Shown: positions 27,877-37,027, counted from the stretch's first letter. The stretch is 64,000 bases of DNA from Enterococcus viikkiensis (GCF_005405345.1 NZ_BJDW01000001.1:124001-188000); one strand, 5' to 3'. The notes: generated by a model not told the origin, from the sequence alone. Numbers and translations: made by a program.

Positions 27877-28926
27877 ATGAATAATAAAATTGTTGTTTTA
27901 GCCGGTGACGGGATTGGACCAGAAATCATGGACAGCGGGTTAAAGGTCTTAGCTGCGATTGAGGCACAATGTTCTCACAAATTTACCATCGAAAAACAGC
28001 CTTTTGGCGGTGCCGGAATCGATGAAGCGGGTACCTCCTTGCCTGAAGCAACGCTTGCTGCTTGTCAAACAGCCAATGCGATCCTGCTTGGCGCGATCGG
28101 TGGACCGAAGTGGGAAAAAATGACTGATACTCCAGAAAAAGGTCTATTGGCTTTACGTAAAACCTTGAACTTATTTGCTAATATTCGGCCGATCTCTGTT
28201 TCTTCTGCTTTGCTACATCTCTCACCTTTAAAGCCAGAAATTATTGAAGGCACCGATTTGGTTATCGTTCGTGAATTAAGCAGTGGCATTTATTTTGGCG
28301 AACCACGTGAACTAGGTGAAACGATGGCCGTTGATACTGCTCGATACCAAAAAGCAGAAATCAAGCGGATTTTACATGCTGCTTTTACGATCGCTCAGGG
28401 CCGCAGCAAAAAGGTCACCTCCGTCGATAAAGCAAACGTTTTGGCCTCCAGTAAACTGTGGCGAGCAACCGCCGAGGAAGTCGCAAAGGACTATCCTGAT
28501 TGCCAATTAGAGCATCAATACGTAGACTCCGCCGCGATGAAATTGATTCAAAATCCCAAAGCCTTCGATGTGGTTGTTACAGAAAATCTTTTTGGGGATA
28601 TTTTAAGTGATGAAGCCTCGGTCTTACCTGGCTCGCTTGGCGTCTTGCCAAGTGCCAGTCACAGCTCTGATGGTTCGTCACTTTACGAGCCCATCCATGG
28701 CTCTGCCCCTGATATCGCCGGCAAAGGAATTGCCAACCCGATCTCAATGATTTTATCGGTAGCTATGATGCTGCGACAGTCTTTCCAAGAAGAAACTGCG
28801 GCAGCCACAATCGAAGTTGCTTGCGATACCGTCTTAAAACAAGGAGTATTTACTAGTGATCTTGGAGGACAAGCCTCCACAACAGAATTTACCGACGCTG
28901 TGGTTAAGGAACTAGCGAAAAAATAG
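27877..28926 (+). CDS. leuB: 3-isopropylmalate dehydrogenase
   Basis: A 349-residue decarboxylating dehydrogenase: LAGDGIGPEIM at the start, RELSSGIYFG near residue 133, and the Mg-binding/NAD region NLFGDILSDEAS plus HGSAPDIAGKGIANP. It oxidises 3-isopropylmalate to 2-ketoisocaproate with NAD+. AAGGAG precedes the ATG, 12 bp after leuA. Normal length. Confidence 0.98.
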   Translation: MNNKIVVLAGDGIGPEIMDSGLKVLAAIEAQCSHKFTIEKQPFGGAGIDEAGTSLPEATLAACQTANAILLGAIGGPKWEKMTDTPEKGLLALRKTLNLFANIRPISVSSALLHLSPLKPEIIEGTDLVIVRELSSGIYFGEPRELGETMAVDTARYQKAEIKRILHAAFTIAQGRSKKVTSVDKANVLASSKLWRATAEEVAKDYPDCQLEHQYVDSAAMKLIQNPKAFDVVVTENLFGDILSDEASVLPGSLGVLPSASHSSDGSSLYEPIHGSAPDIAGKGIANPISMILSVAMMLRQSFQEETAAATIEVACDTVLKQGVFTSDLGGQASTTEFTDAVVKELAKK

Positions 28927-28974
28927 AACTGGCTAATCAGATAGCACAAAAAAAGCCGATAAGGAGTACAAACA

Positions 28975-30348
28975 ATGAGACAGACATTATTTGATAAGCT
29001 TTGGCAGCGACACGTTGTTTATGGCGAAGCAGGTGCACCACAACTGCTTTATATTGACTTACATTTGATTCACGAAGTTACTTCCCCGCAAGCTTTTGCC
29101 GGTATTCGTGAAGCGGGCCGAAGCTTGCGTCATCCCGAAAGAACCTTCGCGACAATGGATCATAACATCCCGACAGCCGATATTTTCAACTTTACGGATC
29201 TTATCGCGAAAAAGCAGATCGATACGTTACGAGCGAATTGTAACGAATTCGACGTTCAGCTTTGCGATAATGGCAGCCAGCGACAAGGCATCGTCCACAT
29301 GGTGGGACCGGAAACCGGTTTGACCCAACCAGGAAAAACCATTGTTTGCGGTGATTCCCATACAGCCACTCATGGCGCGTTCGGTGCCTTAGCCTTTGGG
29401 ATTGGGACCAGCGAAGTAGAACACGTTTTTGCGACTCAAACCCTTTGGCAAAATAAACCAAAAAATATGGGCATCAAAATTACAGGTAAATTATCAAAAG
29501 GTGTCTATGCCAAAGATATTATTTTAGCTTTGATTGCTAAATACGGAACTAATTTTGGGGTTGGTTATGCTGCTGAATTTTGCGGTGAGACCATTGAAAG
29601 GCTCTCGATGGAAGAACGCATGACGATTTGTAATATGGCGATCGAAGGAGGCGCCAAGATTGGCTTGATCGCTCCTGATGAAAAAACCTTTGAATACGTC
29701 GAAGATCGCCAGTATGCGCCTAAAAATATGACTGCTGCGATTGAAGATTGGAAACAATTATACACAGACGAAGACGCACAATACGATAAAGTGTTGACGC
29801 TAGAAGTCGATGAGCTGGTTCCTTTCGTTACTTGGGGTACTAATCCCGAAATGGGCGTGCCTTTTAACGGAACCTTTCCCGCGATCACCTCGCCAGATAT
29901 TCAACAAGCCTACGATTATATGGATTTGAAACCCGGACAAACCCCGGCGGATATTCCGATTGGCTATGTCTTTATTGGTTCTTGTACCAACGGTCGGCTT
30001 TCAGATTTGCAAGAAGCGGCTAAAATCGTTGCCGAGAAAAAAGTCAATGACCAAGTCACCGCGATCGTGGTTCCCGGTTCGCGACCTGTTCGTAAAGCGG
30101 CAGAAAAAATCGGCTTGGATAAAATCTTTAAAGCGGCGGGCTTTGAGTGGCGTGAGCCGGGTTGTTCGATGTGTCTCGGAATGAATCCGGACCGCGTCCC
30201 AGCAGGCGTTCATTGTGCCTCTACTTCTAATCGAAACTTTCAAGGACGCCAAGGAAAAGATGCCCTTACACATCTGTGCAGCCCCGCAATGGCCGCCCTT
30301 GCCGCCATTAACGGAAAGTTTGTCGATAGTCGTAAGGAGGTTATCTAA
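28975..30348 (+). CDS. leuC: 3-isopropylmalate dehydratase large subunit
   Basis: A 457-residue aconitase-superfamily subunit. The [4Fe-4S] ligands lie in GSCTNGRL (near residue 338) and in [10 protein letters not shown] (near residues 398-401); [11 protein letters not shown] sits near residue 123. With LeuD it isomerises 2- to 3-isopropylmalate. AAGGAG precedes the ATG. It is joined to leuD by TAATG overlap. Confidence 0.98.
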   Translation: MRQTLFDKLWQRHVVYGEAGAPQLLYIDLHLIHEVTSPQAFAGIREAGRSLRHPERTFATMDHNIPTADIFNFTDLIAKKQIDTLRANCNEFDVQLCDNGSQRQGIVHMVGPETGLTQPGKTIVCGDSHTATHGAFGALAFGIGTSEVEHVFATQTLWQNKPKNMGIKITGKLSKGVYAKDIILALIAKYGTNFGVGYAAEFCGETIERLSMEERMTICNMAIEGGAKIGLIAPDEKTFEYVEDRQYAPKNMTAAIEDWKQLYTDEDAQYDKVLTLEVDELVPFVTWGTNPEMGVPFNGTFPAITSPDIQQAYDYMDLKPGQTPADIPIGYVFIGSCTNGRLSDLQEAAKIVAEKKVNDQVTAIVVPGSRPVRKAAEKIGLDKIFKAAGFEWREPGCSMCLGMNPDRVPAGVHCASTSNRNFQGRQGKDALTHLCSPAMAALAAINGKFVDSRKEVI

Positions 30349-30929
30349 TGGAAAAATTTACCGTCTATACCGGAAAGAACGTCTCGTTGATGAACGACAA
30401 TATTGATACCGATCAAATCATTCCTAAAAGTTTCCTGAAGCAAGTCGATAAAGCCGGCTTTGGCAAACATCTTTTTGATGAGTGGCGTTACTTAGAGGAT
30501 CGTTCAGAGAATCCTGCGTTTATTCTAAATGCACCAGAGCGCAAGGAAGCCACGATTTTGATCTCTGGCGAAAACTTTGGTTCCGGCTCTTCCCGAGAAC
30601 ATGCAGCTTGGGCGATCCAAGACTACGGCTTCAAAGCAGTGATCGCCGGCAGCTACAGCGATATTTTTTACATGAACGCTTTAAAAAATGGCCTGCTGCC
30701 GATTCAATTGTCCCAATCCGTGCGAGATACGCTAAGTCAATTACCAGCAGATCAAAGCATCACGATTGATCTGCCAAAACAAGAAGTCCGCACCCCAGAC
30801 GCCTGCTATGGTTTTTCAATCGACACGACTTGGAAAGAAAAGCTGGTGGAAGGCTTGGATGATATCAGTATCACTTTAGGCTATGAAGACGAGATCACGG
30901 CCTACGAAAAGAAGATGCTAACTTATTAA
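30348..30929 (+). CDS. leuD: 3-isopropylmalate dehydratase small subunit
   Basis: A 193-residue swivel-domain subunit with [10 protein letters not shown] near residue 18 and GSGSSREHA near residue 77, which binds substrate. It completes the LeuCD isomerase. Its ATG overlaps the leuC stop, ensuring equal synthesis. Last gene of the operon, followed by a bidirectional terminator. No ilv genes accompany it here. Confidence 0.98.
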   Translation: MEKFTVYTGKNVSLMNDNIDTDQIIPKSFLKQVDKAGFGKHLFDEWRYLEDRSENPAFILNAPERKEATILISGENFGSGSSREHAAWAIQDYGFKAVIAGSYSDIFYMNALKNGLLPIQLSQSVRDTLSQLPADQSITIDLPKQEVRTPDACYGFSIDTTWKEKLVEGLDDISITLGYEDEITAYEKKMLTY

Positions 30930-30970
30930 AGCCAACACAAGCTCATTGAATCTTTTTCTAAAACAGCAAA

Positions 30971-31005
30971 AAACTCTTCGAAAAAAATTTCGAAGAGTTT
31001 TTTTA
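30971..31005. terminator. Bidirectional terminator between leuD and the ABC exporter
   Basis: Perfect 10-bp stem (30975-30984 with 30989-30998), A-loop and T7 on the plus side, A-rich (T on minus) on the other. It overlaps the stop codon of the convergent exporter gene. Confidence 0.85.
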
Positions 31006-32769
31006 ATTTAACACTTGTTCTTGCACATATTGGGCATAAAGCGGATGCGTTGCGATTAATTCACTATGGGAGCCATGTCCGGTCACTTCCCCTTTTTCAA
31101 TGAAATAAATATGATCGGCATCCACGATGGTGGATAACCGGTGAGCGATCACCAACGTCGTCCGTCCTTCCATCAATTGATCCAATGCCCGTTGGACCTT
31201 TTCTTCTGATTGGGAATCCAAGCTGGCTGTCGCTTCATCCAACATTAAAATCTTAGGATCTCGCAAGAAGGCACGAGCGATGGCGATCCGTTGCTTTTGA
31301 CCACCAGAAAGTTTCACACCTCGTTCACCTAGCTCTGTTTCCAATTGATCTGGAAAATCACGAACAAATTGATCGGCGTAGGCTAATTCCAACCCATGCC
31401 ACAATTCGGCTTCTGTTAAGGTGCGGTCTAATCCATACTGCAAGTTTTCACGAATACTTCCGGCAAAGACCGCACTATCTTGAGAAACATAACCGATTTG
31501 TGAACGCCAATTCGTTAGACTGATATCGTCGATGGTTTCAGCACCAATCTTGATCGTGCCATTGACCGGATTGTAGAAACGTTCTAGCAAGGCAAAAATA
31601 GTCGATTTCCCACCGCCGCTTGGTCCAGCAAAAGCGATCACTGTATTAGGTTTCGCTTCAAAAGAAACATTTTTCAAAATGGGATGATCTTCGGTATATT
31701 GGAAGGATAAATTTTCTGCCTTGATCGTTTGTCCAGTGACATCGATCCGTTTGCCCAGTTCGATTGGTTCTAAATCCGTCTTGAGAATTTGTTCGATCCG
31801 TTCGGTTGCACCCATTGCCTTTTGGACTTGAGAGAAGAACATGGCAAAACTAGCCGCCGGCATCATGATGTTAAAGAGATATAAAAGGAAAGCGACTAAC
31901 TCACCACTCGTCAAGGTACCAGCTTGAACGCGAACTGCACCATACCCTAAAATCCCTACGAATAAACCTAACATAACCGTCGTAATAATCGGTTGCAGCA
32001 ACGCTTCGACTTTAGCATCCTTGATCCCTAAGCTGAAAATTTTGTTAATAAAGGACCCGCCGCTTTCTTTTTCAAAAGTTTCACCATTACTGGCTTTAAT
32101 CAAACGAATCTCCGATAATTTTTCACTAGCTTCCGCATTGAAGTCTGCCGTTGCAGCTTGTAATTGACGACCTAAACGGGACATCACCCGGCCGATCGGC
32201 ATCATAATCAGAGCCATCACAGGCACCGCCAAAAACATCAGTGACGCCATTTTCCAGTCCATCACGAATAAAATCACCATGGAGCCGACTAGCTGGATTG
32301 CCCCAGTTATAAAGTTAGGAAATTGGGTTGCCACCAAATCTTTGATGACAGTCGTATCATTGACTAACCGTGAGCTGCTCTCCCCTGATTTATGGTCATC
32401 AAAATAACCAACTGGCATTTGCAGCAAATGACCCCATAGTTTTTCCCGCAGTGTTTTAACCGCGCTTTCTCCTACAAAACGCAATAAGAAGCTACCGATT
32501 GCTCCAAAAGCTAATTGCGCTACGAAAGCTAAAACTAACACGATCAACATCTTCTTATCGATCTGGGCCAATTTACTCGTATCAATCAAGCCTTTAGTTA
32601 ATTGCGGTACGATCAAGCTGGCACCACTAGTCAGCAAGCTTAAAAATAAGCCAAACATAAACAACGCTTTCTTTGGATTAACACTCGTGATCAACCGGAC
32701 GAAATCCTTTAATTTATAGTTACTTTTAGCCGCAAGTCTTTCCTCTGCCATGTCCACTCCACGATCCAT
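31003..32769 (-). CDS. ABC multidrug exporter, homodimeric half-transporter (LmrA/BmrA type)
   Basis: A 588-residue half-transporter: six-helix membrane domain (residues about 30-320), then an ATPase with GPSGGGKST (Walker A), LSGGQKQRIAIARA (signature), ILMLDEATASLD (Walker B) and the H-loop IAHRLSTI. One gene suggests a homodimer like LmrA, exporting hydrophobic drugs or lipids. The start is the ATG at 32767-32769, 8 bp after AAGGAGG; an eight-codon extension overlaps that site. It follows the marR-type gene and shares its MarR-controlled promoter. Confidence 0.93.
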   Translation of the reverse strand: MDRGVDMAEERLAAKSNYKLKDFVRLITSVNPKKALFMFGLFLSLLTSGASLIVPQLTKGLIDTSKLAQIDKKMLIVLVLAFVAQLAFGAIGSFLLRFVGESAVKTLREKLWGHLLQMPVGYFDDHKSGESSSRLVNDTTVIKDLVATQFPNFITGAIQLVGSMVILFVMDWKMASLMFLAVPVMALIMMPIGRVMSRLGRQLQAATADFNAEASEKLSEIRLIKASNGETFEKESGGSFINKIFSLGIKDAKVEALLQPIITTVMLGLFVGILGYGAVRVQAGTLTSGELVAFLLYLFNIMMPAASFAMFFSQVQKAMGATERIEQILKTDLEPIELGKRIDVTGQTIKAENLSFQYTEDHPILKNVSFEAKPNTVIAFAGPSGGGKSTIFALLERFYNPVNGTIKIGAETIDDISLTNWRSQIGYVSQDSAVFAGSIRENLQYGLDRTLTEAELWHGLELAYADQFVRDFPDQLETELGERGVKLSGGQKQRIAIARAFLRDPKILMLDEATASLDSQSEEKVQRALDQLMEGRTTLVIAHRLSTIVDADHIYFIEKGEVTGHGSHSELIATHPLYAQYVQEQVLN

Positions 32770-32783
32770 GTGCGATTCCTCCT

Positions 32784-32809
32784 TTTTTAGCAAATTTTTT
32801 TGCTAAAAA
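32784..32809 (-). repeat. 11-bp inverted repeat between marR and the exporter
   Basis: Arms 32784-32794 and 32799-32809 enclose a 4-nt loop and include the MarR stop codon; AT-rich with A5/T5 ends. It could act as a partial terminator setting exporter levels. Confidence 0.5.
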
Positions 32810-33507
32810 TCTTCCCATTCAGTCTCTTTTGTTGTTCGGTTTTCATCCGGTCTTTCGGAAAAATCATACCCACCCCAAAAATCCTGACGAAAATCATGCT
32901 TGAAGTCCCTTGAAAAATCACGAGAAGCCTTGCGCATTTCTCGCTTCATTTGATTACGCATTCGGTGCTGTTCTTCCCGCGAGAGATTTCGCCAGTCTTC
33001 TTGCCAATTTTCCGAAAATTGTTCACGCATTGCCTGCATCTGTCGCAAACGATCCATAGGATCAACAAAGCGTCCCGCTTGCTTTTGAAATTCTTCTTGC
33101 CAGCCGGCTGAAATCTTTTGCATGTAGGCACTGAAATTTTCCTGTTCTTCTTCTGTTAAACCGGCAAAAAATGCTTCACTCATGTCTTCACTAACACGGC
33201 TATATTTCTGGGCCTTTTGCCGACCTTGTTCTGTTAAAAAAACACGTTTGATGCGCTTGTCCTGTTTTTCTTCTTTACGCAGAACATCGCCACTTTTTTC
33301 CATTTTTTTCATCAATTCCGCCAATGAACTAGGTCGAATATCTAAAATCTCAGCTAATTGGCTTTGAATTAATCCGTCTTCTTTTGCCAAAACGGCTAGG
33401 ACACGTTGCTGCCCATTTAATTTTTGTCGTTTACTCATGAACGCATTACTCGCTGAACTAATAAAACGTAATTGTCGCATCAAATCTTTAGTAAAATCAC
33501 TCATCAT
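32803..33507 (-). CDS. MarR family repressor with long charged C-terminal tail
   Basis: A 234-residue protein. The first ~140 residues are a normal MarR winged helix (LNGQQRVLAVLAKEDGLIQ, the recognition region RPSSLAELMKKMEKSGDV, wing KQDKRIKRVFLTEQG). A further ~90 residues follow, rich in Met, Arg, Asp, Glu, Phe and Trp, with a repeated [RK]xDF pattern (RDFSRDFKHDFRQDF). The ATG at 33505-33507 follows AAGGAG by 7 bp. It is likely to repress itself and the exporter through the two palindromes at 33536-33588. The tail is not part of the family and its role is unknown. Confidence 0.9.
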   Translation of the reverse strand: MMSDFTKDLMRQLRFISSASNAFMSKRQKLNGQQRVLAVLAKEDGLIQSQLAEILDIRPSSLAELMKKMEKSGDVLRKEEKQDKRIKRVFLTEQGRQKAQKYSRVSEDMSEAFFAGLTEEEQENFSAYMQKISAGWQEEFQKQAGRFVDPMDRLRQMQAMREQFSENWQEDWRNLSREEQHRMRNQMKREMRKASRDFSRDFKHDFRQDFWGGYDFSERPDENRTTKETEWEDF

Positions 33508-33535
33508 CAAGCGCTCCTTCATCTATTTCTATTTA

Positions 33536-33553
33536 AAGTTCGGTACCTAACTT
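33536..33553 (-). promoter_or_regulatory. MarR operator 2
   Basis: AAGTTCGGTACCTAACTT: 8-bp arms with one mismatch, downstream of the -10 box; same core as operator 1. Confidence 0.7.
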
Positions 33554-33566
33554 CATTCCGTTTGCT

Positions 33567-33595
33567 ATTATAGTTCGGTGCCGAACTATTGTCAA
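33567..33595 (-). promoter_or_regulatory. marR-exporter promoter with operator 1 in its spacer
   Basis: -35 TTGACA (33590-33595), 17-bp spacer, -10 TATAAT (33567-33572). The perfect palindrome TAGTTCGGTGCCGAACTA (33571-33588) fills the spacer, so a bound MarR dimer would exclude RNA polymerase. Confidence 0.9.
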
Positions 33596-33626
33596 CAATT
33601 ATGTTGAACTTTTTTTGAAGACGCAA

Positions 33627-33668
33627 AAACACCGACTCTAAAGCAGTCTGCTTTAAAAGTCGGTGTTT
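33627..33668 (-). terminator. Terminator of the feo operon
   Basis: An 11-bp outer stem (33627-33637 with 33658-33668) and an inner AAAGCA/TGCTTT stem; followed on the minus strand by TTTTTG, 8 bp after the stop of the small Cys-rich gene. Confidence 0.85.
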
Positions 33669-33675
33669 AATTTTA

Positions 33676-33807
33676 TTATTTATTCTGCTCTTCTTTGACT
33701 GGACAGCCGCATTCGCAATCTTCACAAGAGCTGCCATTTTTGATCCTGCGATAGATAACCACTCCGGCCCCACCAAAGATCAAGACGCTTAAAATTATAG
33801 TTGCCAT
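33676..33807 (-). CDS. FeoB-associated Cys-rich membrane protein
   Basis: A 43-residue protein, MATIILSVLIFGGAGVVIY then a basic turn RRIK and a Cys cluster CEDCECGC. One membrane helix (residues 3-19) is followed by four cysteines, the layout of the FeoB-associated family (sometimes called FeoC-like). Its ATG lies within the last codons of feoB (13-bp overlap), so it is translationally coupled. It probably helps ferrous iron transport or senses iron or redox state. Identified from sequence pattern and position. Confidence 0.85.
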   Translation of the reverse strand: MATIILSVLIFGGAGVVIYRRIKNGSSCEDCECGCPVKEEQNK

Positions 33808-35957
33808 TCTTTCACCTCTTTGATTTCTTCAATCGTAATTGTCGGTGTTTGCTTCACTGGTTTTCTCAAGATGAAGTACAGCATTGCGACAATCAAACCG
33901 ATCGCAAGAATAAAGCCAACGCCAAGTGTTCCGCCTTCAAAAGCTACATGACCGATTTGGTAAATAATAAAGCTAACCACATAGGCTAAGCCACATTGGT
34001 AGCCGATCGCCCGCCAAGTCCATTTGATATCGCCCATTTCACGGTGAATTGCACCCATCGCGGCAAAACATGGTGCACACAATAAATTAAAGACTAAGAA
34101 GGAATAGCCAGCGACAGGTGTATAGGCCGCTTGCAAGGACTTCCAAATTTCTACTCCGTCTTCCGCTACTTCGGCATGGCGATATAAAATCCCAAAGGTT
34201 CCGATAACATTTTCCTTGGCGACTAAACCAGTGATCGCAGCAACTGCTCCCCGCCAATCACCCCAACCTAACGGTGCAAAAATCGGTGCGATCAACCCAC
34301 CTAAAGCTGCTAAAATGCTGTCATTTTCATTGACTGATTGCAAGGAAAAATTATAGCTGGAAATAAACCAGATTACGATACTAGAAACAAAGATGATCGT
34401 CCCAGCCCGTTTAACAAAAGCTTTACTGTGATCATACGTATAACGGATCGTATTGCCGATTCTAGGCATATGATACAGCGGCAACTCCATTATAAAGGGA
34501 GACGGATCGCCAGCAAAAAGTTTGGTTTTCTTCAAAGCAATCCCTGATAAAACAATCGCTCCCATACCAACAAAGTAAGCCGACGGTGCTACCCAACTGC
34601 TATTTGGGAAAAAGGCCCCCGCCACTAGTGCAATGATCGGCAACTTCGCTGAACACGGCATAAAGGTCGTCAACATTGCCGTCATTCGCCGATCCTTTTC
34701 ATTCTCGATCGTTCGACTCGCCATCACGCCCGGTACGCCACAACCAGTGGCAATCAGCATCGGGATAAAAGATTTACCTGACAGTCCAAACTTACGAAAG
34801 AGCCGGTCCATTACAAAAGCAATCCGGGCCATATAGCCACAGTCTTCCAATAATGCCAGACAAAGGAACAGCACCATCAATTGTGGCAAGAAGCCTAATA
34901 CGGCACCAACACCGGCAATGATCCCATCTAAGATCAAGCTTTGCATCCAACCAGCCACATGCCATGACTGCAAGGTAACGCTGACAAAATTAGGTACAAT
35001 ATCACCAAAGAGATTGTCATTCACCCAATCCGTTCCCATTGCGCCAACCGTCTGAATTGCAATGTAATAAATCAGCCACATCACTAGCATAAAAATAGGC
35101 AACGCTAGGAAACGATTCGTTACGATTCGGTCGATTTTATCTGAAAGAGATAATTTGAATTGATCCTCGTCCACTACGCATAACGCTTTTAAATTGGTAA
35201 TAAAATTATAACGTTCGTTGATGACTAAGCTTTCAGCATCCTCGCCGAAGATTTTTTCCGTGATCTTAGTAATCTCCGCTAAGTCCTTCTGCTGGATTGA
35301 ACTTAACTCTAATTCTTTTTGCGCCCGTTCGTCCCGCTCAAATAATTTCAGACTATACCAGCGACTGTATTTTTCCAACACGGTACTGCCTAAAACTTCT
35401 TCAATCTCGCTAAGTGCTGCTTCCAGCTTCTTATCATAGTGAGGGAAATTAATTTCTTCAACGCCTTTCTTGATTAGATGTAGCGCCTCATTAACAGCTT
35501 TATCGATGCCCCAATTTTTTAAGGCGCTGATTCCTACCACGGGGACACCTAAAGCATAAGAAAGTTTTTCTAAATTGATTTGCTTACCGCTTTTTTTTAT
35601 GATGTCCATCATGTTGACTGCTACAACAACTGGAATACCAGTCTCGATCAATTGCGTCGTCAAATAAAGATTGCGTTCAAGGTTGGTCCCGTCAATAATA
35701 TTAATGATGGCATTTGGCGTACCCGATAGTAAATAGTCCCTAGCTACTACTTCCTCTGGTGAATAAGGGGACAATGAATAAATACCTGGCAGATCATCAA
35801 TAGTAACATCGGAATTCTTTTTGTAGATTCCTTCTTTGCGTTCTACCGTTACCCCCGGCCAATTGCCAACAAATTGATTCGTTCCGGTTAAGACGTTAAA
35901 GGTGCTGGTCTTCCCGCTGTTAGGATTCCCCGCCAATGCAATATGGACATTTGCCAT
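33795..35957 (-). CDS. feoB: Ferrous iron transporter FeoB
   Basis: A 720-residue protein: N-terminal G domain with GNPNSGKTS (G1, about residue 10), DLPGIYSLS (G3 region) and NMMD (G4). A guanine-dissociation-inhibitor helical domain follows, then a membrane domain from about residue 280 with paired Gate motifs (GCGVPGVMASR and CAPCFAAMGAI). It imports Fe2+ across the cytoplasmic membrane. It starts directly after feoA and overlaps the small Cys-rich gene. Fur control is expected from the box at 36457. Confidence 0.97.
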   Translation of the reverse strand: MANVHIALAGNPNSGKTSTFNVLTGTNQFVGNWPGVTVERKEGIYKKNSDVTIDDLPGIYSLSPYSPEEVVARDYLLSGTPNAIINIIDGTNLERNLYLTTQLIETGIPVVVAVNMMDIIKKSGKQINLEKLSYALGVPVVGISALKNWGIDKAVNEALHLIKKGVEEINFPHYDKKLEAALSEIEEVLGSTVLEKYSRWYSLKLFERDERAQKELELSSIQQKDLAEITKITEKIFGEDAESLVINERYNFITNLKALCVVDEDQFKLSLSDKIDRIVTNRFLALPIFMLVMWLIYYIAIQTVGAMGTDWVNDNLFGDIVPNFVSVTLQSWHVAGWMQSLILDGIIAGVGAVLGFLPQLMVLFLCLALLEDCGYMARIAFVMDRLFRKFGLSGKSFIPMLIATGCGVPGVMASRTIENEKDRRMTAMLTTFMPCSAKLPIIALVAGAFFPNSSWVAPSAYFVGMGAIVLSGIALKKTKLFAGDPSPFIMELPLYHMPRIGNTIRYTYDHSKAFVKRAGTIIFVSSIVIWFISSYNFSLQSVNENDSILAALGGLIAPIFAPLGWGDWRGAVAAITGLVAKENVIGTFGILYRHAEVAEDGVEIWKSLQAAYTPVAGYSFLVFNLLCAPCFAAMGAIHREMGDIKWTWRAIGYQCGLAYVVSFIIYQIGHVAFEGGTLGVGFILAIGLIVAMLYFILRKPVKQTPTITIEEIKEVKEWQL

Positions 35958-36428
35958 CTACTCCGCCTCCTTCGCGACTACAATCATCTCTGATTCATTT
36001 TTCCGTAAACTTAATTCATATCCTCGGATTCGTAGTTCCATCGGATCGCCTAACGGGGCTAATTTTACAACTTTGATTTTCGTTCCTTTCGTTAACCCCA
36101 TATCCATTAAGCGCCGTTTAATCGCGCCACTACCATGAACATTCACAACAGTTCCCTGTTCTCCAATCTTCAACTGGTCAAGTGAGATCCACGATTGTTG
36201 CGCTTCCGTTAATTCTTTCACAAGTATTTTCTTTAATAAGGATTGGGATAAGGCTAAGCGGGTATTGTGTAGTAGAATAATCCCGTTATCGCCAGAATGA
36301 TTTACAACCGCAACCTTCGAACCCACAATCATGCCAAGATCTTGCATACGTCGCTTTAAATCATTATCCAATGCCATTTCATCAATTTGAACTACTTGGT
36401 TCAACGAAACATCTGCTAAAGTCGTCAT
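35958..36428 (-). CDS. feoA: FeoA, tandem two-domain form
   Basis: A 156-residue protein, about twice the usual FeoA length. Residues 1-75 and 78-156 each read as a FeoA SH3-like domain: the pairs RRMQDLGMIVGSKVAVV and RRLMDMGLTKGTKIKVV are clearly repeats. FeoA is a small cytosolic partner that acts on the FeoB G domain. It ends immediately before feoB. A GGTGGAGG ribosome site precedes the ATG. The fused form occurs in some Lactobacillales. Confidence 0.95.
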   Translation of the reverse strand: MTTLADVSLNQVVQIDEMALDNDLKRRMQDLGMIVGSKVAVVNHSGDNGIILLHNTRLALSQSLLKKILVKELTEAQQSWISLDQLKIGEQGTVVNVHGSGAIKRRLMDMGLTKGTKIKVVKLAPLGDPMELRIRGYELSLRKNESEMIVVAKEAE

Positions 36429-36456
36429 ATACCCTCCACCTAACTCTAATCAATAA

Positions 36457-36471
36457 TGAGAATCTTTCTCA
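36457..36471 (-). promoter_or_regulatory. Fur box at feoA
   Basis: TGAGAATCTTTCTCA fits the 7-1-7 Fur-family operator (12 of 14 fixed positions of TGATAATNATTATCA). It starts right after the -10 box, so binding would block initiation. Confidence 0.8.
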
Positions 36472-36474
36472 CTA

Positions 36475-36503
36475 AGAATAGCTTCATTTGGCACCAAAGT
36501 CAA
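36475..36503 (-). promoter_or_regulatory. feo promoter
   Basis: -35 TTGACT (36498-36503), 17-bp spacer, -10 TATTCT (36475-36480). Confidence 0.8.
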
Positions 36504-36692
36504 TCATTGGTCGAAGATTTTCTCGTTTGGCGAGCAGTTTGTTTGACAATCACTGATTTATTTGATTTTAAAATTATTTATTAGTTATTAAAAAAATTTT
36601 TCCCTCGAAAAAAAACATCGTTGAATATTTTTTTTAATTATACAACGGTGTTTTTCTTTGAAACAGTCTGCTTTCAATGTTTTTGCAAAAAA
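36504..36692. other. AT-rich intergenic stretch with a hairpin
   Basis: Between the divergent feo and nrd promoters. An imperfect stem (AACATCGTTG / CAACGGTGTT, about 36615-36654) looks like a terminator but serves no visible gene. No reading frame is supported. Confidence 0.4.
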
Positions 36693-36739
36693 CACAAAAA
36701 GTAGTATACCGATATTTCAACGACACAATATATGGTGTT
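36693..36739 (+). promoter_or_regulatory. Paired NrdR boxes
   Basis: Box 2, ACACAATATATGGTGT (36724-36739), is close to the NrdR consensus; box 1, ACACAAAAAGTAGTAT (36693-36708), is weaker. Their starts are 31 bp apart, three helical turns, as in known nrd promoters. NrdR would repress when dATP/ATP is high. Confidence 0.85.
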
Positions 36740-36746
36740 TAACCGT

Positions 36747-36774
36747 TGACTTTTAGCCCACATCTTTTATACTA
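36747..36774 (+). promoter_or_regulatory. nrdHEF promoter
   Basis: -35 TTGACT (36747-36752), 16-bp spacer, -10 TATACT (36769-36774), just downstream of the NrdR boxes. Confidence 0.8.
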
Positions 36775-36804
36775 GTAATTGTAGAAACAAAGGGAGGTCG
36801 TCTT

Positions 36805-37023
36805 ATGGTAAAAGTCTATTCTAAAAATAATTGCATGCAGTGCAAGATGACAAAACGTTATTTAACTGAGAAACAAATTTCATTTGAAGAAGTCAATATC
36901 GACAATGAACCCGAAGCGCTCGTTTTCTTGAAAGATCAGGGTTTCCAAAGTGTCCCAGTTATTTTCGGCGGACAGCAAGCCATCATCGGTTTCCGTCCAG
37001 ATCAATTGAAAGCATTAGCCTAA
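36805..37023 (+). CDS. nrdH: NrdH glutaredoxin-like redoxin
   Basis: A 72-residue protein with the redox motif CMQC (residues 10-13) after VKVYSKNN, and the C-terminal GFRPDQL that marks NrdH. It reduces the class Ib ribonucleotide reductase, taking electrons from thioredoxin reductase. GGGAGG precedes the ATG. It leads nrdE by 270 bp, with a weak terminator between them. Confidence 0.95.
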   Translation: MVKVYSKNNCMQCKMTKRYLTEKQISFEEVNIDNEPEALVFLKDQGFQSVPVIFGGQQAIIGFRPDQLKALA

Positions 37024-37027
37024 CTCG

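Noticed and set aside
33519-33776. 85-codon minus-strand frame across the feo terminator and marR promoter
   Set aside because: It runs through a terminator, two operators and a promoter; the real gene there is the 43-residue Cys-rich protein in another frame.
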